Positions 1 to 7,278 of a stretch of 64,000 bases of DNA are shown here, piece after piece. The stretch is taken from assembly GCF_025421775.1 (NCBI RefSeq), contig NZ_JAOEFX010000010.1, forward strand, positions 124,001-188,000, written 5' to 3'. The notes beneath the pieces were generated by a model that saw only the letters and a list, made by a program, of their open reading frames with translations, was not told where the DNA came from and searched no databases. Numbering within the stretch: the stretch's first letter is position 1; the number at the start of each line of letters is the position of its first letter. The position numbers and the translations under genes are program-made. Source of the DNA: Paenarthrobacter aurescens (GTDB lineage: Bacteria; Actinomycetota; Actinomycetes; Actinomycetales; Micrococcaceae).

Positions 1-307
1 CCTTGGCCGTGAGGAAAAGTGCCGGAACTTCCGGTGCGAAAGTGCGGATGCGGTTAAGGACCTCGACGCCATCGAATCCGGGCAGCATGACATCGAGGAC
101 CAGCACATCCGGGCGAAAATCCTTGGCCATCTTCACTGCCGCCGGACCATCGCCCGCCACCGCTACCGACCAACCTGCCATGCGCAGGCCCATGCTCATG
201 AGCTCGGCGAGGCTGGGTTCGTCATCCACCACCAAAGCGCGGATAGGAGAGCCGTCCGGGTGGGACAGCTGGGGAAGGTTGTTGGTCATGGAGTGCGGGG
301 AAGCCAT
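1..307 (-). CDS. Response regulator, OmpR/PhoB type (N-terminal part, runs off the window)
   Basis: The reading frame starts at an ATG whose first base is 307, with GGAGAG seven bases upstream, and stays open to the window edge. It encodes about 102 residues of a two-component receiver domain. The acidic pair is seen in LVVDDEPSLAELM (about residues 25-37), the phospho-acceptor Asp in VLVLDVMLPGFDG (about 73-85), and the conserved Thr/Lys end LFLTAK at the cut. The output domain is outside the window, so the OmpR class is inferred from the style of the receiver. A second in-frame ATG at 289 has a poorer ribosome site. The partner kinase, if any, would lie to the left of the window. Confidence 0.85.
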   Translation of the reverse strand, partial: MASPHSMTNNLPQLSHPDGSPIRALVVDDEPSLAELMSMGLRMAGWSVAVAGDGPAAVKMAKDFRPDVLVLDVMLPGFDGVEVLNRIRTFAPEVPALFLTAK

Positions 308-931
308 GGGACAACTCTCCGTTCTGCTGGTGAGCCAGCGCTTTGCCCGTCCTGTGAGGACGCTGTGAAGTCAACACTAGCGAGGGGGCTGTTTCTACAG
401 CTTGTAGCAGATTTTTTCCCGAAAATTTGACGAGCGAGACTACCCGCGATTGGACAACAAGTGTTTCAGATCGTGAGATTCCGCCATTGGCTGGATCATG
501 GGGGCCGCGATGCACATGATGCCCGATCTGCCGAAGGAAATTCACTGTATGGCGAAAGTTTCTTGTTTCAATCGAATGAAATGGCGTTCATTTACTGGGC
601 GGACTGAATTGTGATTTGCGACACAATAGACCTCTGTGTCTCAAAATGTGGACGGTTCGACGCTTTGTTACTTGCGTGTTGCCATTGTTACGTTGCACAC
701 TTCCAATGTGAACAAGAACTCAACAGCACCTGCAGCCGCAGCAACCTGGTCCAGCACACCCGCTGGCCATGATGACCGCTGTTGTCGAATGCAAGCCTAA
801 CTTTCCACCCCAAGAAGTTTCAGGCATTCGCCCCCTAGCCCAGCGTTGGGCGCCCCTCCCCAAACTCATTGCGGGGACAACCAGCATTCGAAGCCGCGAT
901 GACGGCTATTCACTTTTGAGGTAAGCACTCC
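308..931. other. Long intergenic region, AT-richer than its neighbours
   Basis: About 620 bases separate the divergent response-regulator and winged-helix genes. No credible reading frame was found on either strand. The stretch around 540-720 is visibly poorer in GC than the flanking genes, as expected of promoters. It contains a direct repeat of TTGTTAC with a 20-base period at 665-691. I see no RNA gene or clear terminator. Confidence 0.5.
665..691. promoter_or_regulatory. Direct repeat, possible regulator-binding pair
   Basis: TTGTTAC occurs at 665-671 and again at 685-691, exactly 20 bases apart (two helical turns). OmpR-type winged-helix proteins commonly bind direct repeats, although usually with an 11-base period. 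The site sits about 240 bases upstream of a winged-helix gene and could serve either divergent neighbour. This is a weak, inferred call. Confidence 0.25.
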
Positions 932-1798
932 ATGTCAGTTGCATCTGGATACGTCCACATCTCCGTCCGTAACGCCAACAAGGCCGCGTCAAACGCAGGG
1001 CTCCGCCCCGGTTTCGGCAACCGCCCCGGCTACGCCCCCGCCCCTCAGGGCGCAGGCCAGCAGGCTCCCGGTTACGTTCCCCAGGGCTACAACCCCAACT
1101 CCTATGGCCAGTTGCGCGCAGTCCCCACCAGCGAGCCGGCACCCATGACGGCCCCCACCCCGGTGATCGCCCAGTCCGACAGGCTCCGGCCCGTTGCCAA
1201 CGACAATGTGGCCCGCGGCTTCGTGCTGTACATGGGCATTGACGAAGAAACCGCGGCAGCCGCGGGAACGTCCATTGCCAAGCTTGCCCAGGAAATCCGC
1301 GCCTATGCGCAGTCGCTCGTGACCGGCGCCGAAAGCTACGCGGCCGTCGCCGTTGCCCCCGCCGGGGCACCCGGGTCCGCCCTCGACGTCGTGCGTTCCA
1401 CTTTCGGCGACCCCACCGTTGCCTCTCGTCAGCGCGCCGAAGCCGCACGCCCCGCGCCGCAGCAGGAATCCCGCCCGTCCGGCGTGCTGATCGACCTCGC
1501 CCGCCGCGAAGTGCACCTCGACGGCGAGTCGCTGAACCTCACGTTCAAGGAATTCGAACTCCTCAACTACCTCGTCGAAAACGGGACCCGCACGGTGGGC
1601 CGCGACGAACTCCTTGAGGGTCTGTGGCGCAATGCCGAAGAGGTGCCGAACGAGCGCACCATCGACGTCCACATCCGCCGCCTCCGCTCCAAGCTGGGCC
1701 GCCTCGCCAACACCGTGCGCACGGTCCGCGGCCAGGGCTACCGCTTCTACGAGCACCCCGAGGTTATCGTTTGGGCTGCTCCGGAATACTCCATCTAG
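932..1798 (+). CDS. Winged-helix (OmpR/PhoB C-terminal type) DNA-binding protein without a receiver domain
   Basis: The 288-residue protein starts at an ATG preceded by GAGGTAA. Residues about 20-75 are rich in Gly, Pro, Gln and Tyr and look disordered. Residues about 95-150 form a compact region I do not recognise. Residues about 185-280 match the Trans_reg_C winged helix: the FKEFELLNYLVEN core, the recognition segment ERTIDVHIRRLRSKLG, and the terminal hairpin TVRGQGYRF. There is no receiver and no phospho-Asp motif, so it is not a classical response regulator although it diverges from one. Target genes are unknown. A hairpin follows the stop codon. Confidence 0.85.
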   Translation: MSVASGYVHISVRNANKAASNAGLRPGFGNRPGYAPAPQGAGQQAPGYVPQGYNPNSYGQLRAVPTSEPAPMTAPTPVIAQSDRLRPVANDNVARGFVLYMGIDEETAAAAGTSIAKLAQEIRAYAQSLVTGAESYAAVAVAPAGAPGSALDVVRSTFGDPTVASRQRAEAARPAPQQESRPSGVLIDLARREVHLDGESLNLTFKEFELLNYLVENGTRTVGRDELLEGLWRNAEEVPNERTIDVHIRRLRSKLGRLANTVRTVRGQGYRFYEHPEVIVWAAPEYSI

Positions 1799-1812
1799 CA
1801 ACTGCTGCAGCC

Positions 1813-1846
1813 GAAAGCGCCTGTCCCGGAAGGGGTGGGCGCTTTC
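1813..1846 (+). terminator. Hairpin after the winged-helix gene
   Basis: GAAAGCGCC (1813-1821) pairs with GGCGCTTTC (1838-1846), and a CCC/GGG pair lies inside the loop. It begins 15 bases after the stop at 1798. The T-tract is weak (CGCTTTCG), so termination is probable but not certain. Confidence 0.55.
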
Positions 1847-1911
1847 GCTTTCGCGGAACGATCCCGCGGCGGGCGCTACAGCGCCCTCCCTGTGGCCGAT
1901 AGGGTTGGCCT

Positions 1912-2436
1912 ATGAGTGACCATCACATAAAGCGCCTGGTGATTATGCGCCACGCCAAGGCTGATTGGCCCATGGGCGTGCCTGATCATGAGCGTCCCTT
2001 GGAGGAGCGTGGGCATCGGGAGGCTCCGCTGGCCGGTAAATGGCTGCTCAAGCACGGTGTGGTGCCTGACTTCATCCTGTGCTCGTCCGCGCTCAGGACC
2101 CGGCAGACCTGCACCTGGGTCTGTGACGAGTTGGGGGACAAAGCGCCGACGCCGAAACTTGAGGATGGTCTGTACGCCGCCTCCGCGAACCGCATGTTGA
2201 CCGTCATCAACCACGTCCCGGACACTGTGACCACGCTGATGGTTATCTCGCATATGCCTGGCGTCCAGGATCTTGCGATGCATTTGGCTTCCCGCGACTC
2301 GGACCACGACGCTTACATGGATGCCGCTACCCGCTACCCAACGAGTGCGTTGACGGTAATGGAAACGGAAAAATCCTGGGCTGAGCTGGATGGGCAGGAT
2401 GCGCGGCTGACGCACTTCAAGGTGCCCCGCCACTAA
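1912..2436 (+). CDS. sixA: SixA-type phosphohistidine phosphatase (histidine phosphatase family)
   Basis: The 174-residue protein carries the histidine-phosphatase signature near its start: VIMRHAKADW, where the RH His is the expected phospho-acceptor, followed by the conserved DHERPLEERG segment. A second catalytic His is likely in VISHMPGVQDL (about residues 112-122). The SixA/SIX family removes phosphate from phosphohistidine in HPt or PTS-type proteins. The substrate here is unknown and no phosphorelay partner is adjacent. The gene overlaps the 3' end of the convergent small gene by four bases. Confidence 0.85.
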   Translation: MSDHHIKRLVIMRHAKADWPMGVPDHERPLEERGHREAPLAGKWLLKHGVVPDFILCSSALRTRQTCTWVCDELGDKAPTPKLEDGLYAASANRMLTVINHVPDTVTTLMVISHMPGVQDLAMHLASRDSDHDAYMDAATRYPTSALTVMETEKSWAELDGQDARLTHFKVPRH

Positions 2437-2759
2437 CCCAGGTTGCTTTGATCCCCGTGCGCCAGCTGCGGCATGCACATGCAGCGGATCTCGAAGACGG
2501 GCAGGCCTGCGGCTTCTTCGCCGTGTCCCGTGGCGATCAGGTACTCGCCGTCGAACATGTACACCGGGAGTTGCGGTGCCATGTATTCGTTGTACCGGCT
2601 GGGGTAGACCCATTGGCCCTTGATGTCGAACGCCGGAAGTGCGTATGGATCCCGCCGGTTGTGGGCGCTCGGATAGAGTCCGTCGTCGATCATGATGTAA
2701 CTGACCAGACCATAGGTGTGGTGGTGGTTCATGTCCGTGGGAAAGAGGATTGCTTCCAC
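2433..2759 (-). CDS. Small protein of unknown function behind an iron box
   Basis: The 108-residue protein starts at a GTG at 2759 with GAAGGGG seven bases upstream. I do not recognise the family. It is rich in aromatic and Tyr-Pro segments, has a His run (NHHHTYG, about residues 11-17) and a CMCM motif near residue 93. It has no membrane segment or signal peptide, so it looks cytoplasmic. A near-consensus DtxR/IdeR operator lies 58 bases upstream of the start, suggesting repression by iron. It converges on sixA with a four-base overlap. Confidence 0.65.
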   Translation of the reverse strand: MEAILFPTDMNHHHTYGLVSYIMIDDGLYPSAHNRRDPYALPAFDIKGQWVYPSRYNEYMAPQLPVYMFDGEYLIATGHGEEAAGLPVFEIRCMCMPQLAHGDQSNLG

Positions 2760-2816
2760 AGTTGGGCCCCTTCAGGAATTCGACAGGCTGCGCTACGGAT
2801 GGCGCAGGTAGCTAGG

Positions 2817-2835
2817 TAAGGTTAGCCTAAGCTAA
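2817..2835 (-). promoter_or_regulatory. DtxR/IdeR-type iron box
   Basis: The 19 bases TAAGGTTAGCCTAAGCTAA match 16 of 19 positions of the actinobacterial iron-box consensus TTAGGTTAGGCTAACCTAA. They lie between the end of the LysR gene and the start of the small gene at 2759. The small gene is the only gene reading away from this site, so it is the likely target of iron-dependent repression. Confidence 0.7.
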
Positions 2836-2875
2836 CAGTCGCCAAGGCGTCGAATGTTCCATTGTGTGACGTTGA

Positions 2876-3793
2876 TCAACCCTGTGGCAGAGGCAGCTCA
2901 GCGGCTACTTCCCGCAGCATGCGCACGGCATGCCGGATGTTGGGGCTGGCGGTCATCGTCTTGCGGTACACCACGCCGACGGATCGTTGCTGGACGGGGT
3001 TTATCACGGGAATCGCGATGACGCTGGCGGGGAACGGGGGCCGGCCGAGCCGCGGTACAAGTGCCACGGCCACGCCCTGCTCCACCATGGCGATGTGCGT
3101 GGAAAAGTCGGGATCGTAAACGCGGATATCCGGAACCCGTCCCAGTCCGGCGAAGATCTGCAGCAAAGCCTCGTTGCAGATGGCCCCTGTGGGTGTGCTG
3201 ATCCAAGTCTCATCGAGCAAGTCCTCACGCTCGACGGCGGTGCGGGACGCGAGCGGGTGGGTGCTGTTGACCAGTACATCGGCTTGGTCGATGCACAGGT
3301 CTTCGTGCACCAGGTTCTCCGGGATGACCAAGGGAACGGAGTTCCAATTGTGAACCACCGCCAGTTCCGCTTCGCCGGAGGCCACCCGTTGCACAGCTTC
3401 ACGGGGGTCCTCTGCCAGCACTGTGATATCCAACGAGGAATGGGCGGCAGCCATTCGCCCGAGCATTGGTCCCACCAGGCCCCGGCATGCAGTCGAGAAA
3501 GCCACCAACCTTAAGAGGCCGGAGGGTTTAGCGGGATCTGCCAGCAGCGTGGCCTGCAGTTCCTCCAGCTCACCCATGATCCGGCGGCCGTAGCCAGCCA
3601 GCGCCAGCCCGCGCTCGGTCAGGAGGACCCCGCGGCCGTTCCGCTCGAGCACGGCAACGCCGGTTTGCTTCTCCAGTTTCTTGATCTGTTGCGAGACCGC
3701 GGACGGGCTGTATCCCATCACATCCGATGCGGCCACCACCGATCCGTGCTGTTCCACGGCCACGAGCGCCCTGAGGGCTGAAATGTCGATCAT
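2876..3793 (-). CDS. LysR family transcriptional regulator
   Basis: This is a full-length 305-residue LysR protein. The N-terminal winged helix-turn-helix spans residues 1-60 (MIDISALRALVAVEQHGSVV, then SPSAVSQQIKKLEKQTG), and the rest is a periplasmic-binding-like effector domain (about 90-295). It is divergent from the EamA exporter at 3866, with about 70 bases between the starts. LysR proteins usually control the divergent neighbour, so the exporter is the inferred target. No T-N11-A motif was confirmed. Confidence 0.88.
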   Translation of the reverse strand: MIDISALRALVAVEQHGSVVAASDVMGYSPSAVSQQIKKLEKQTGVAVLERNGRGVLLTERGLALAGYGRRIMGELEELQATLLADPAKPSGLLRLVAFSTACRGLVGPMLGRMAAAHSSLDITVLAEDPREAVQRVASGEAELAVVHNWNSVPLVIPENLVHEDLCIDQADVLVNSTHPLASRTAVEREDLLDETWISTPTGAICNEALLQIFAGLGRVPDIRVYDPDFSTHIAMVEQGVAVALVPRLGRPPFPASVIAIPVINPVQQRSVGVVYRKTMTASPNIRHAVRMLREVAAELPLPQG

Positions 3794-3865
3794 GAAGCAA
3801 ATCTACGCTGTCCCATGCGTAAATCAACGCTGGTGCTTCAAGGTAAAGAGGGGCAGAGTGAACTT

Positions 3866-4777
3866 GTGAACCTTCGCCACTCTTCCCTCGCCATCGTGGT
3901 CGCCGTTCTTTGGGGCATCAATTTCGTCGCGATCGACCTCGGACTGCACGCCAACGGCAGGGAAGTTCCTCCGCTCCTGTTCGTTGCCATGCGTTTCCTG
4001 CTCGTCGTCTTTCCCTTCATCCTGTTCATCCGGAAACCGGACGTTGGCTGGAAGGCGATCATCGGCGTCGGGCTCTTCATGAGTGCCGGGCAATTTGGCC
4101 TCCTGTACCTGGGCATGGCCCTCGGGATGCCGGCGGGCCTGGCGTCGCTGGTTCTCCAAGCCCAGGTCTTGTTCACTATCCTGCTCGCGGCGCGGTTCCT
4201 CGGCGAAAGGCCCAGCCGCCGCCAGATGGCCGGGGTGGTGCTGGGCATGGCAGGCCTGGGTGTGGTGGCTCTGGGGCGAAGTGCCGTAGCGCCGGTCCTT
4301 CCACTCATGATCGTGCTGGCCGCGGCACTGTCTTGGGCGATCGGCAATGTGGTGGCCCGGCATTCAAAAGCAGCGTCCGGCCTGGGGCTGGTGGTGTGGT
4401 CCGGCGCGGTGGTGCCGCTTCCGTTGGCGGGATTGTCGCTGGCGGTGGATGGGCCGGACACCGTATGGTCGACGCTCACGGACCTCCAGCCAGCCACCAT
4501 CCTGAGTGCGATCTACACTGCGGTGTTCGCCTCGTTGGTGGGCTACGGCATCTGGAACCGTTTGTTGTCGCTGTACCCGAGTTCCGACGTCGTGCCGTTC
4601 ACCTTGCTTGTGCCGGTAATTGGGATGACGGCGGCTTGGCTGGTCCTGAACGAGATTCCCACGCTGACCGAGGTCCTGGGCGGGCTGATCCTGCTCCTGG
4701 GCGTCGCCACAGCGGTGCTCGGTGCCGGACGCAAGCGCCCGGATGTGACCGTTGCGGGGCCCGCGCTGCGCGTCTAA
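3866..4777 (+). CDS. EamA/DMT family transporter (RhaT/YdcZ-type, possible metabolite exporter)
   Basis: The protein has about ten hydrophobic helices arranged as two EamA repeats (about residues 5-130 and 145-285). I prefer the GTG at 3866, which places VNLRHSSLAIVVAVLWG directly at the first helix; an ATG at 3815 would add 17 polar residues and crowd the LysR promoter. The family exports amino acids or other metabolites, and the substrate cannot be read from sequence. The last residues and stop codon lie inside the left arm of a long palindromic repeat (4751-4811), so the C-terminus was apparently supplied by a repeat insertion. Confidence 0.85.
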   Translation: MNLRHSSLAIVVAVLWGINFVAIDLGLHANGREVPPLLFVAMRFLLVVFPFILFIRKPDVGWKAIIGVGLFMSAGQFGLLYLGMALGMPAGLASLVLQAQVLFTILLAARFLGERPSRRQMAGVVLGMAGLGVVALGRSAVAPVLPLMIVLAAALSWAIGNVVARHSKAASGLGLVVWSGAVVPLPLAGLSLAVDGPDTVWSTLTDLQPATILSAIYTAVFASLVGYGIWNRLLSLYPSSDVVPFTLLVPVIGMTAAWLVLNEIPTLTEVLGGLILLLGVATAVLGAGRKRPDVTVAGPALRV

Positions 4778-4811
4778 AACCCCTATGAACGCGCAAAGCG
4801 GGCCCCACAAC
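4751..4811. repeat. REP-like palindrome, copy A
   Basis: Two arms of 23 bases (4751-4773 and 4789-4811) pair with few mismatches around a 15-base loop. The core is GTTGCGGGGCCCGC at one end and GCGGGCCCCACAAC at the other. It lies between the convergent EamA and aldehyde dehydrogenase genes and may also terminate both. Related copies occur at 15664, 21515 and 28309. Confidence 0.8.
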
Positions 4812-4818
4812 GGAGGGA

Positions 4819-6297
4819 TCAGCGGAGGGCGAAGATCGTCCGGTGCCAGTCCTTTTCCGCCGCGCCTTCCAGCTCGATCATCACGTGCTTCACCTGCGTG
4901 TATTCCTCAAAGGAGTATGCGGACATGTCCTTGCCGAAGCCGGATTGCTTGAACCCGCCGTGGGGCATTTCGGAGATGATCGGGATATGGTCGTTGACCC
5001 ACACGCAGCCGGCCTTGATTTCGCGGGTGGCGCGCAATGCCCGCTGGAGGTTGTTTGTCCACGCTGATGCTGCGAGTCCATAGACGGTGTCGTTGGCCAA
5101 CTGGATCGCTTCGTCGTCCGTGTCGAACGGGAGGACCACCAGAACCGGGCCGAAGACCTCGTCCTTGACGATTTCGGAGTCCGGTGCTGCGTCAACCACC
5201 AGCGTGGGGCGGTAGAAGGCGCCGTCGGCCAAGCCCTTGTCAGTCGGAGCGTAGCCGCCGGCCACCACTTTGCTGTAGCCGCGGGCCCGCTCCACCATTG
5301 CCGCTACATGGTCCCGCTGTTTGAAGGAAACGAGGGGGCCCAGGTCTGCGTCTTCATTCCCCGGAGTGCCCAGGACGATCCCCTCGAAGCGGGCGGAGAC
5401 TTGGGCCACGAATTCCTCATACACGCTCCTGTGCACGATTGCGCGGGTTGCCGCGGTGCAGTCCTGTCCGGTGTTGATGAGCGAACCGGCCACTGCGCCA
5501 TGGATTGCGGCGTCGAGGTTGGCGTCGTCGAACACCACGAAGGGTGCCTTTCCGCCGAGTTCAAGATGCACGCGTTTGGCGTTGACGGCAGCAGCTTCCA
5601 GAACGGTGCGGCCAACGGCGGTGGAGCCCGTAAACGAGACCATGTCCACATCCGGGTGCCGCATGAGTGCTGCGCCGACGGTGGCGCCATCGCCCACCAC
5701 CACGTTCACCACGCCGTCGGGCAGCCCTGCGTCCGTGAGCGCCTGCGCGAACATCAGCGACGTCAACGGCGTAATCTCTGCGGGCTTGAGCACGATGGTG
5801 TTGCCGGCGGCGATGGCGGGAAGGATCTTCCATGCGGCCATTTGGAGGGGGTAGTTCCACGGCGCAATGGATCCCACCACGCCGATGGGTTCCCGCCTGA
5901 CGGACGAGGTGTGCTGTGGGGAGTACTCCGCGGTGGCCTTGCCCTCGAGGTGGCGTGAGGCGCCCGCGAAGAAGTCGATGTTGTCGATGGTTCCCGGGAC
6001 GTCGAATTCGCGGGTCAGCCGCAGCGGTTTGCCTGTCTGGGAGCTCTCGACCCGGGAGAAGTCATCCGCACGTTGTTCCATGATGCGGGCGAATTTCTGC
6101 AGGATGCCGGCGCGCTCGCCGGGCGCGGTGCGGGACCAGGCCGGGAAGGCGCTGCGGGCCGCTGCCACTGCCGACTCAAGGTCGGCCAAGGAAGCGAGTC
6201 CCACCGTCTCCACTGTTTCCGAGGTGGCTGGATTGATGACGTCGAGGCCGTTGCCGGAGGTGCCGGACAGGAGTCTTCCGTTGATGAACTGGTGCAT
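4819..6297 (-). CDS. Aldehyde dehydrogenase, gamma-aminobutyraldehyde dehydrogenase-like
   Basis: The 492-residue enzyme starts at the ATG at 6297 (MHQFINGRLLSGTSG); the frame is open further upstream but that extension is not family-like. It shows the NAD-dependent ALDH fold: the cofactor segment IAPWNYPLQMAAWK (about 150-163), SFTGSTAVGR (about 230), the catalytic Glu in LELGGK (about 255) and the catalytic Cys in NTGQDCTAATR (about 290). That Cys context resembles aminobutyraldehyde/betaine-aldehyde dehydrogenases, which oxidise amino-aldehydes to acids. It lies beside an amine-oxidation cluster and could oxidise the aldehyde product. The exact substrate is inferred. Confidence 0.88.
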   Translation of the reverse strand: MHQFINGRLLSGTSGNGLDVINPATSETVETVGLASLADLESAVAAARSAFPAWSRTAPGERAGILQKFARIMEQRADDFSRVESSQTGKPLRLTREFDVPGTIDNIDFFAGASRHLEGKATAEYSPQHTSSVRREPIGVVGSIAPWNYPLQMAAWKILPAIAAGNTIVLKPAEITPLTSLMFAQALTDAGLPDGVVNVVVGDGATVGAALMRHPDVDMVSFTGSTAVGRTVLEAAAVNAKRVHLELGGKAPFVVFDDANLDAAIHGAVAGSLINTGQDCTAATRAIVHRSVYEEFVAQVSARFEGIVLGTPGNEDADLGPLVSFKQRDHVAAMVERARGYSKVVAGGYAPTDKGLADGAFYRPTLVVDAAPDSEIVKDEVFGPVLVVLPFDTDDEAIQLANDTVYGLAASAWTNNLQRALRATREIKAGCVWVNDHIPIISEMPHGGFKQSGFGKDMSAYSFEEYTQVKHVMIELEGAAEKDWHRTIFALR

Positions 6298-6412
6298 GTG
6301 GGTGCCGCGCTTTCCCTGCCGGGCGTCGCTGTCCGGGCAGTGATGAATGGACGACGCCGGGTGGCGTCGTCGTGTGGTGAAGGGAGGGTTGCTTACGTGG
6401 CCGGGCAGGCGC

Positions 6413-7099
6413 TCAGGCCCGCGGGCCCTGGGTGCTTTCGCGTTCGGCGCTATCCAGGATGGCGGTGAGGCCGGCTTGGAACGCCTTGAGCGAGTCAAGG
6501 TTTTGGAGTGCCGCGTGGTGCTTTTCGAGAAGCGGGTGCCCGGTAATGCGCGTGAAGACCCGGGGGTTGAGCCAGGGATCGTGGCCCTCGGAATCAGGGA
6601 GCCGCTGGATCTCCACAGCAATCCCGGCGCCGAGCGCGAGGGTGTAGCTTTCCAAGGCTGCGTAGTAATGCACCACGCGGTCCTCGGCCAGCCCGGCATC
6701 CGTCAGGCACTGGAGGACGAACTCAATTGCCTTCAACTCGCCGGGGCCGTAAGTGTCCGTGGCGAAGGACTCACTGCCCAGCGAAGGATGCTGCATGAAG
6801 ACCCTGAGCAGTTCATCCAGGTAGGCCTCAAGCCGGGTGCGCCAGTCCTGATCGCGTGCCGAGCCCAGGGTGCGCTCGACAGACATCATAAACAACTGGT
6901 CCAGCGCTGCCCGGACGATCGCGTCCCGGTTCCGGAAATGCCTGTAGACGGCGGTGGCGTCCACCTCGAGTTCCTGTCCCAGCCGGCGGACAGTCAATCG
7001 CTCACCGAGTTCCTGGCTGGAAATCCGGAGGACGGCGTCAATGATGCTGGCTGGGTCCAGGCGCGTGCGGCGGTCCGTCGACTGTGCTGGTTGCACCAT
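6413..7099 (-). CDS. TetR family transcriptional regulator
   Basis: The 228-residue protein has an N-terminal TetR helix-turn-helix (about residues 15-60; LTVRRLGQELEVDATAVYRHFRNRDAIV) and a helical ligand domain of the TetR_C type. It sits between the aldehyde dehydrogenase downstream and the divergent amidohydrolase operon. A perfect 15-base palindrome lies at 7200-7214 in the shared promoter region. I infer that it represses the amidohydrolase/ABC/oxidase operon in response to a substrate or product. Confidence 0.88.
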   Translation of the reverse strand: MVQPAQSTDRRTRLDPASIIDAVLRISSQELGERLTVRRLGQELEVDATAVYRHFRNRDAIVRAALDQLFMMSVERTLGSARDQDWRTRLEAYLDELLRVFMQHPSLGSESFATDTYGPGELKAIEFVLQCLTDAGLAEDRVVHYYAALESYTLALGAGIAVEIQRLPDSEGHDPWLNPRVFTRITGHPLLEKHHAALQNLDSLKAFQAGLTAILDSAERESTQGPRA

Positions 7100-7199
7100 C
7101 AGTTATCCGCCTTCCATGCGATCCCCGGTTGATTATCAACCTACATGATTCATGGCTGCCTCCTTTCGAGGACAAGTCAAAGTCTTTGTCAGCAGTGAT

Positions 7200-7214
7200 G
7201 TCAACACTGTTGAC
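7200..7214. promoter_or_regulatory. Perfect palindrome, candidate TetR operator
   Basis: GTCAACACTGTTGAC has seven-base arms around one central base. It lies in the 180-base region between the TetR gene (start 7099) and the amidohydrolase (start 7279). Related half-sites (AAGTCAA upstream, TTGACTT overlapping) surround it. Binding by the adjacent TetR is inferred. Confidence 0.5.
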
Positions 7215-7278
7215 TTTAATGTGATCCGGCTCATAGTGTGTCTCGCAGAGTTGAATTTCCCCACGAAAGGACTCGAAC

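Noticed and set aside
6298..6699. N-terminal extension of the aldehyde dehydrogenase frame
   Set aside because: It is antisense-like, runs through the end of the TetR gene and has no family similarity; the ATG at 6297 matches the family start.
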